A stretch of 64,000 nt of DNA from Salsipaludibacter sp963812245 (GTDB lineage Bacteria; Actinomycetota; Nitriliruptoria; Nitriliruptorales; Nitriliruptoraceae). Positions 58,585-64,000 of the stretch are shown in pieces; position 1 is the first letter of the stretch, and every line of letters begins with the position of its first letter. The stretch spans positions 1,116,001-1,180,000 of the forward strand of contig CAWEUK010000002.1 in assembly GCA_963812245.1 (NCBI GenBank). The letters run 5' to 3'. The notes beneath the pieces were generated by a model. That model saw only the letters and a program-made list of their open reading frames with translations. It searched no databases and was not told the DNA's origin. The translations under genes were made by a program, and so were the position numbers.

Positions 58585-61500
58585 ATGCCGTCCGAGTTGC
58601 CCCATCGCCTCGTGCGCCCGCAGGACCTGGTCGTCCTGGACATCGCCTGGCAGGCGATGTCCGTGGTCGACGGCGTGTTGGCGGTCGACGCGGGAGCGCC
58701 CGAAGGCGTGCTCATCCTCGGCTTCCCGCCCCAGCACCTCCGGGAGCAGGCCTTCTTCAAGGCCATCGACGTCCTGCCGGTACCGGCGCAGGATCCTGAC
58801 GCCGGAACCAGTTCCGACGTTCCGACCGTTCCCGCCCAGAGCCGGCTTTCGAACCCGAGCCGACTGGTGTTCGTGGTTCCACCCGGGGAGGTCGTGCCGC
58901 TGGACCTGTCGGGGATCCTGTCGCGCATCCGATCCCTCCGGCTGCTCCTCGCCCCACCGGCGTGGTCACCGACCGAACTCGCAACCGTGGAACCAACACC
59001 CATGATCGATGAGGTCGCACGGCTGCTTCCGATCGCCCGGGCGCCACGGGCAACGGCCCAGCGTGTGCATGCCCGCCGGCGGATCATGGACCTGGTGCGG
59101 GCCGAGTTCGGCTTCCCGCAACAGTCGTGGGAGGCAGCCGACCATCTGTTCCGACCGTCGCCCGGCGTCGGGATCCAGGTGGCGTCCCCCACCCCGATGC
59201 CCCCGGGTCCCACGCACACGTCGATCGAGGTCCCGAGCCGACTGGTGCTCTCCCCGAACCAACACGGCGCGTGGTTCCACCGGATCGACCCCTTCGGCGG
59301 GTCCGACGGGCGGTTCGAACTGTGGCACACCCGGCTCGCGACGTGGCCCCACGGCTCGACATCACCCGACGATCGCGTCCCGGGCCCACACCCGCTGCGC
59401 ACGGTCCGCGCCATCTGGAGTCGCGACCGTACTCGCGACGGTGCCTTGACGACGCCACCGGAGGGCCAAGCGGTGGTCGTGCCGGACCCGGGGAATCCGC
59501 AGGAGCCCGACCGGAGTTCGCTCGATGCCCGCGACCGACACAACATCGTCCACCTGAGCAGCAACACGGCCCTGACGGTCACGCCCCACGAGGTTGCGGT
59601 GCCGTACCGGCCGATCCCAATCGGTGTGTCGGACCTTGCGCTGACGGCCCTCGGGGCAACACTGGATCTCCGCGGGACCTGGGACGAGCAACCGCTGGGC
59701 CTGTCGGTCCAGGAGTGGCGCCATCGCGCAGCGGTCGGCCGTGACCAGGTCGCACGAGTGGTCTACGCCGGCAGGCTGTTCCCGTTCGGCCATCGGGCGT
59801 CGTTGGTGAAGGTCACGGAACGCCAGTTCACCCACGACGGAGTTGCGGCCTTCCTGCGCCAGCGCATGTTCATCGTGGTTCGGCAACCCACGCGAACTTT
59901 CGGGGCGCTTCCGGCCACGTGGCATCCTGCCTTGACCCAGGCGGACGGCACCCGGATCGACCGGATGCTGCCGTGGGACCGGATCACCATCACCACGATC
60001 ACGTCGCCAGACCTCGACGACCCCGCCTCGAGCCCGAGCTTCCGCAACGATGCGGCAGCCAAACTCGCGTTCCTCCCCCGGGTTGGTGGACGACCCTTCC
60101 GGTTCGCGTGCCGGGCGACCGACCGCACGGGGGCGACGGTTGACTTTGACCTGCCGCTGCTGTTCCTCGACAAGGTCGAACTCGATCGCCCGATCGGCAC
60201 GGGGGCCCCGGGGGACTCCCTCCTGCCGTCTGTCGTCAAGGACTACAACCTGACGACCACGACATCCAAGAGCCCCCACGGCATCACCCACACGGATCGC
60301 GTCGCTCCCTTGGGCGGGCAGGCGGTTGCCTGGGTCGACACCGCGCCGCGTCCCGGCGCCACGGACGCCGTCGCCGACGCGTCGGTGCGGCTGCCCACGC
60401 AGTCGGTCACCTTCGACGCCCGTCTGGTCGACGTGCCCGGCTCGAATGCGGAGGCCTCGCGCCACGCCCGCTTCCTCCCCGTGGTCACATCCGGTCGGGT
60501 GTCGGTGCCCGCTCTCGACCACCTGTCCGGTCGTCGCCGCGAGGCGGATGTCGAGTACTGGCCCTCGTACCTCGCGTCCGGGTGGACGCAGGACGCCCAC
60601 GGGGAGGTGTTCCTGCGGTGCAAGACGCCACTCGTGGTCGCCTTCAGCCCACAGTCGAACCAGACGGGCGCCCTGGCCGCACCCGACCTGCGCATGGTGG
60701 GCCTGTCGCGAGCCATCGGACCGGTCTCGGGTTCCGCGAATCCGCCTGTCGACTCGTTGGGCACCGTCAACGCGGGCGACTTCGACCCCACTGATGCATT
60801 CGGCGACCTGCTGGACGCTCGCCTGCTCGGCTCCATCCGGCTGACGTCGATCCTGAAGAAGGCCTCGGTCAGTGCGGCACCAGTGTTCACGGGCGGACCG
60901 ATGACGGTCGTCGATCGAGCCACGGCCGTCGCCCGACGCATCGACGCAGCCCTGTCGTCGGGAACGACCGTGGGCCCGTCCGCTGCGGCGGTCCTGCAGG
61001 GCGTCTTGGAAGAGACGTCCACGGCGAGCGACGCCATCGCCGACCTCACCAGCCTGACATCGTCGGCGTCCAGCGCCACGCAGGCCCAGGTCGACCAGCT
61101 GGCGGCGCTGCTCGACGGGGTCGTGGCGGCCCTGCCGAGCTACCACCTTGCCGACTCCGGGCTGTCGACACGCGACGTCGGCTCGCTGTCCTGGACCGCC
61201 CCACTGAAGGAGACCTTCTCCGATGGTGCGCTCGAGTTGCAGGCGCACCATCCCCTGGAGGTGGTGGTCGACGTCGTGGGAGGCGACGGCGACCACCCAC
61301 CAGAGGTGGTGACCACGGCCGTGCTGGAGGGGCTCCACCTCACGTTGGCCGGCATCCTCGGCCTGGACTTCGATCGGTTGGAGTTCCGGTCGCGGGCCGG
61401 GCGGAAGCCCGAAGTCGACGTGGTCTTCGACGCCATCCGCTTCGAAGGACCGCTGCAGTTCGTGGACGTGCTCCGCAAGTACATCCCGCTCGACGGCTTT

Positions 61501-62157
61501 TCGGATCCGCCAGCGGTCGACGTGAGCGCCAGCGGCATCGTGGCCGGATTCGGTACCACCCTTCCTACCCTGGCGGTCGGAGCGTTCTCGATCCAGCAAC
61601 TGGGGCTGGATGCCGGCTTCGGAATCCCTTTCACCGGCGATCCGCTGTACGCCTGGTTCAACTTCGCCTCGCGGGAGCGGCCGGCCATGCTCACCGTCGG
61701 CCTTTTCGGCGGTGGCGCGCACGTCGGTGTGTCGGTGCACGCCGCCGGCCTGCGGTCCCTGGAGGCGTCGCTGGAGTTCGGTGCGGCCGTGGCCATGAAC
61801 CTGGGCATGGCGGCGGGGTCGGTCTCGGCAATGGGCGGCATCCACATCCAGGTTGCCGGCACCGAGGTGCAACTGACCGGGTACTTCCGGGTCCGCGGCG
61901 TGGTCAAGGCCCTCGGCATCGTGTCGATCAGCATCGAGCTGTACCTCGGACTGGCGCCGTCTCCCTCGGCCAACAGCCCCAAGCGGCTCACGGGCACCGC
62001 GCAGATCTGGGTGGAGATCGACCTCGGCCTGGTCTCCAAGGACATCCGCGTGGAGGCGTCGAAGTCGTTCGGTGGGTCCTTGTCCTCGCAGGATCCCCCC
62101 TTCGCGGAGATGGTCAAACCTCCCGACTGGCGGCGGTACTGGGCGGCCTTCGCATGA
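58585..62157 (+). CDS. very large unrecognised protein, first of a pair
   Basis: The ATG at 58585 follows AGGAGG. The product has 1190 residues with no signal peptide. The first ~700 residues are strand-rich with many Pro (SRLVFVVPPGEVVPLDLSGI; TSIEVPSRLVLSPNQHGAWF). A helical stretch near residues 800-850 (TAVARRIDAALSSGTTVGPS) follows. The end (residues ~950-1190) is Gly-rich amphipathic strands (GIVAGFGTTLPTLAVGAFSI; GLFGGGAHVGVSVHAAGLRS; AVAMNLGMAAGSVSAMGGIH), looking like a beta-barrel or tube wall. I do not recognise the family. The next gene starts 48 bp downstream with its own ribosome site and is likely co-expressed. Confidence 0.8.
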   Translation: MPSELPHRLVRPQDLVVLDIAWQAMSVVDGVLAVDAGAPEGVLILGFPPQHLREQAFFKAIDVLPVPAQDPDAGTSSDVPTVPAQSRLSNPSRLVFVVPPGEVVPLDLSGILSRIRSLRLLLAPPAWSPTELATVEPTPMIDEVARLLPIARAPRATAQRVHARRRIMDLVRAEFGFPQQSWEAADHLFRPSPGVGIQVASPTPMPPGPTHTSIEVPSRLVLSPNQHGAWFHRIDPFGGSDGRFELWHTRLATWPHGSTSPDDRVPGPHPLRTVRAIWSRDRTRDGALTTPPEGQAVVVPDPGNPQEPDRSSLDARDRHNIVHLSSNTALTVTPHEVAVPYRPIPIGVSDLALTALGATLDLRGTWDEQPLGLSVQEWRHRAAVGRDQVARVVYAGRLFPFGHRASLVKVTERQFTHDGVAAFLRQRMFIVVRQPTRTFGALPATWHPALTQADGTRIDRMLPWDRITITTITSPDLDDPASSPSFRNDAAAKLAFLPRVGGRPFRFACRATDRTGATVDFDLPLLFLDKVELDRPIGTGAPGDSLLPSVVKDYNLTTTTSKSPHGITHTDRVAPLGGQAVAWVDTAPRPGATDAVADASVRLPTQSVTFDARLVDVPGSNAEASRHARFLPVVTSGRVSVPALDHLSGRRREADVEYWPSYLASGWTQDAHGEVFLRCKTPLVVAFSPQSNQTGALAAPDLRMVGLSRAIGPVSGSANPPVDSLGTVNAGDFDPTDAFGDLLDARLLGSIRLTSILKKASVSAAPVFTGGPMTVVDRATAVARRIDAALSSGTTVGPSAAAVLQGVLEETSTASDAIADLTSLTSSASSATQAQVDQLAALLDGVVAALPSYHLADSGLSTRDVGSLSWTAPLKETFSDGALELQAHHPLEVVVDVVGGDGDHPPEVVTTAVLEGLHLTLAGILGLDFDRLEFRSRAGRKPEVDVVFDAIRFEGPLQFVDVLRKYIPLDGFSDPPAVDVSASGIVAGFGTTLPTLAVGAFSIQQLGLDAGFGIPFTGDPLYAWFNFASRERPAMLTVGLFGGGAHVGVSVHAAGLRSLEASLEFGAAVAMNLGMAAGSVSAMGGIHIQVAGTEVQLTGYFRVRGVVKALGIVSISIELYLGLAPSPSANSPKRLTGTAQIWVEIDLGLVSKDIRVEASKSFGGSLSSQDPPFAEMVKPPDWRRYWAAFA

Positions 62158-62205
62158 ACGCACCGTCGGCGGCGACCGCGTCGCGAGACGAGGATCGGAG
62201 CGACC

Positions 62206-64000
62206 ATGCCTGGTGACCTGACCACCGACGTCACCTGGGTGGCGCTCCCCGCCCACGTCGACGACGCCGGCCGGGTGCTCGTCAACGCCCATGCCTCGAT
62301 TCGGCTGGGTGGTGGCGACGGGGTCACGCTGGACGACGTCGGCGGCCCGGCGCGATCCTGGGCGGAGTCCGTGGCGGGCATGACCTTCTCCGTCGACATC
62401 AACGGCACACTTCACCAGGGCCTGGTGCCGATTACGAGCCCAACGCCCGGACTGTGGGAGGCCCTCTTCCCGCCAGACACCCCGGTCGGGACCTGGGTCC
62501 GTCCCGCGCACGAGGACAAGGCGGTGCACACCTGGTCGGTGGCTGACCTGTTGGCGGAGGTGGCCGGGCTGTACGGCACGACCGCCGCATCACCCGACGG
62601 GCTCGAGCCACCGTTGGTCGACGACGTGGCTGGCCCCTTCGCCCGCGTTCACCCCTGGCGGGGCGTCACGACCTTCCGGCCACCCAGTTGGGACGGTGAA
62701 CAGGGAGGTGACACACACCCGGGCGTGGTCGACAACCAACCATCGGGAGGTCCGTCCGGGATCGTGGCACTGGAGGACCTCCACCGGTTCTACGACCGAC
62801 CGTGGTTCACGGACGCCGGCGGCGGCCAAACGGATCCCGCGATCGACCCGGGACCCTACGCACCGGAGTTCCACGAACGGCTGGCCCTGCTGGGCGACCA
62901 TCCCCGATTGCTGCGTCGACTCGGGATCGTGTGCACCCTGCGGTTGCCCCTGATTGTCGCGGACCTGCCACCCCAGGGAACGGTTGCCGTCCTGCCGACC
63001 GCAGAGGTGCCCGACACCGGCATCCCCCCGTCCGTCCCTCGAACCGCATGGGAGGCCGACGCCGACCGTCGCCACTTCTTCGTCCGACCGCAACTCGCCG
63101 AGCCCCACTTGCGCTGGCTGGCCCACGGGTGGCTGGCACTGGGCGATCCCGACCTGTTCACCACCTACCAGGTCGACCTCGACGGAATCGGCCTGAAACT
63201 GGCCGGGTTCGCGGCCAGCCTCGGCCAGTTCACCGACGGCGCGCTGCGGGGACCGCTGGACCCCCTGCGCTCCACGCTGCCGTCGCTGCGAACGGGCGGG
63301 TGGACCGTGGCCCGGCACGACGCCGCATCTTCGATGTTCAGCGGCTTCACCACGATGGCCAGCCTCGAGGCGGCTGCCGGACCGGTACTGCACGCCGAGC
63401 AACTCGTCCGGGGCGTCCGGGTCGACGTCGAGGACGCGGCGACCTGGCGGAGCCTGCAGGCGCGCCAGGTCCGCCACGCCCTCACGGCACCAGGCGCACC
63501 GGCACCGATCTCCTACACAGACGAGGGCTTCGCCAAGCTGGGGGTGGCCACCTCCAACCCGACGGCGTCCGACGATGGGGGCGCCCCCGCCGATGACCTG
63601 TACGTCCACGAGGCACTCGTGGGGTGGGACGGATGGTCGCTGGTCGTCCCCCGGCCGGGTCGCCACCTGCCGCGCGACGACGACGGCGGAAGCGCGAACC
63701 ACACGACGGCCGACTACGACGAGGCCGACCCGACCGGGGCCCTGGGCATGACCACCGAGGCCCGGGCCGCCGACGCGACGCTGCCACGGCTGCGGGTCGG
63801 GCGGGAGTATGCGCTCCGGGCCCGGGTGGTTGACCTGGCCGGGACCAGCCGGCCGCTCGACGACCCGCACTTCGACCCGACCATCGACAACGCCCCCCTC
63901 AGCACACCACCCGCTCGGCATCGTCGCTGGGAACCCGTCCACCCGCCGAACCTCGTGCGCACCCGTGACGACACCGAGGGGGAGGGAATCGACCACCTCG
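62206..64000 (+). CDS. very large unrecognised protein, second of a pair, truncated by window edge
   Basis: The ATG at 62206 follows GGAG (MPGDLTTDVTWVALPAHVDD). The frame is open for 598 codons to the window end. Visible features are ASIRLGGGDGVTLDDVGGPA, DLHRFYDRPWFTDAG, HFFVRPQLAEPHLRWLAHGW, GFAKLGVATSNPTASDDG and a fibronectin-like strand LRVGREYALRARVVDLAGTS. There is no signal peptide. Pairing with the 1190-residue protein suggests one large complex, perhaps a baseplate- or shell-like assembly; this is inference only. Confidence 0.8.
   Translation, partial: MPGDLTTDVTWVALPAHVDDAGRVLVNAHASIRLGGGDGVTLDDVGGPARSWAESVAGMTFSVDINGTLHQGLVPITSPTPGLWEALFPPDTPVGTWVRPAHEDKAVHTWSVADLLAEVAGLYGTTAASPDGLEPPLVDDVAGPFARVHPWRGVTTFRPPSWDGEQGGDTHPGVVDNQPSGGPSGIVALEDLHRFYDRPWFTDAGGGQTDPAIDPGPYAPEFHERLALLGDHPRLLRRLGIVCTLRLPLIVADLPPQGTVAVLPTAEVPDTGIPPSVPRTAWEADADRRHFFVRPQLAEPHLRWLAHGWLALGDPDLFTTYQVDLDGIGLKLAGFAASLGQFTDGALRGPLDPLRSTLPSLRTGGWTVARHDAASSMFSGFTTMASLEAAAGPVLHAEQLVRGVRVDVEDAATWRSLQARQVRHALTAPGAPAPISYTDEGFAKLGVATSNPTASDDGGAPADDLYVHEALVGWDGWSLVVPRPGRHLPRDDDGGSANHTTADYDEADPTGALGMTTEARAADATLPRLRVGREYALRARVVDLAGTSRPLDDPHFDPTIDNAPLSTPPARHRRWEPVHPPNLVRTRDDTEGEGIDHL

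Noticed and set aside
59362..62529. 1055-residue minus-strand frame over the large protein pair
   Set aside because: It is antisense to two genes with good starts and coding character; its composition is typical of GC-driven shadow frames.

Overview
The window is high-GC (about 70% by eye) with short intergenic gaps and actinobacterial gene families and synteny. Those include lexA divergent from a LysM protein with nrdR close by, a B12-dependent ribonucleotide reductase, and large BTAD/STAND/WD40 regulators. This points to an Actinomycetota chromosome, possibly a deep-branching class such as Nitriliruptoria or Acidimicrobiia; the class is a guess. No tRNA, rRNA, CRISPR array or transposase was seen.

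Layout. 0-4.2 kb: two divergent paralogous alpha/beta-hydrolase + glycosyltransferase fusions around a TetR regulator. 4.2-14.1 kb: a DNA-damage and dNTP-supply block (lexA, a cluster of LexA boxes, a LysM SOS protein, nrdR, nrdJ with tandem NrdR-like boxes), interspersed with a hotdog thioesterase, a GNAT fusion and an AI-2E transporter. A strong terminator at 14.11 kb closes it. 14.4-16.4 kb: a lower-GC cassette of four tightly packed genes, with a TIR-like protein between small winged-helix proteins of which two are paralogues. This is the best candidate for an undescribed, defence-like system. 16.6 kb: a decayed fragment of the FG-GAP protein found at 53.6 kb. 16.8-36.7 kb: an M29 aminopeptidase, secreted proteins, and two giant paralogous BTAD-STAND-WD40 regulators (19.9-24.4 kb and 31.6-36.7 kb) flanking a MarR/VOC pair, an esterase, a patatin and a three-gene operon of unknown function. 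37-46 kb: a secreted endonuclease/exonuclease/phosphatase, a second near-identical patatin inside a 1.45-kb direct duplication, a membrane protein, a Tat-exported multicopper oxidase and an RTX-repeat protein. 46-53.5 kb: regulator-enzyme pairs (TetR/quinone oxidoreductase with two palindromic operators, SDRs, DoxX, ArsR-like/hydrolase). 53.5-64 kb: a Het-C + FG-GAP surface protein, a phosphodiester glycosidase lipoprotein, and two very large unrecognised proteins, the last running off the window.

Many genes, including essential-looking nrdJ, are broken by single-base shifts in G/C-rich tracts, most densely at 33.9-38.8 kb. Uncorrected indel errors are the simplest explanation, so broken genes are annotated across their whole extent and the shifts are stated. 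Starts were chosen by family alignment and Shine-Dalgarno spacing, so several are internal to longer open frames.
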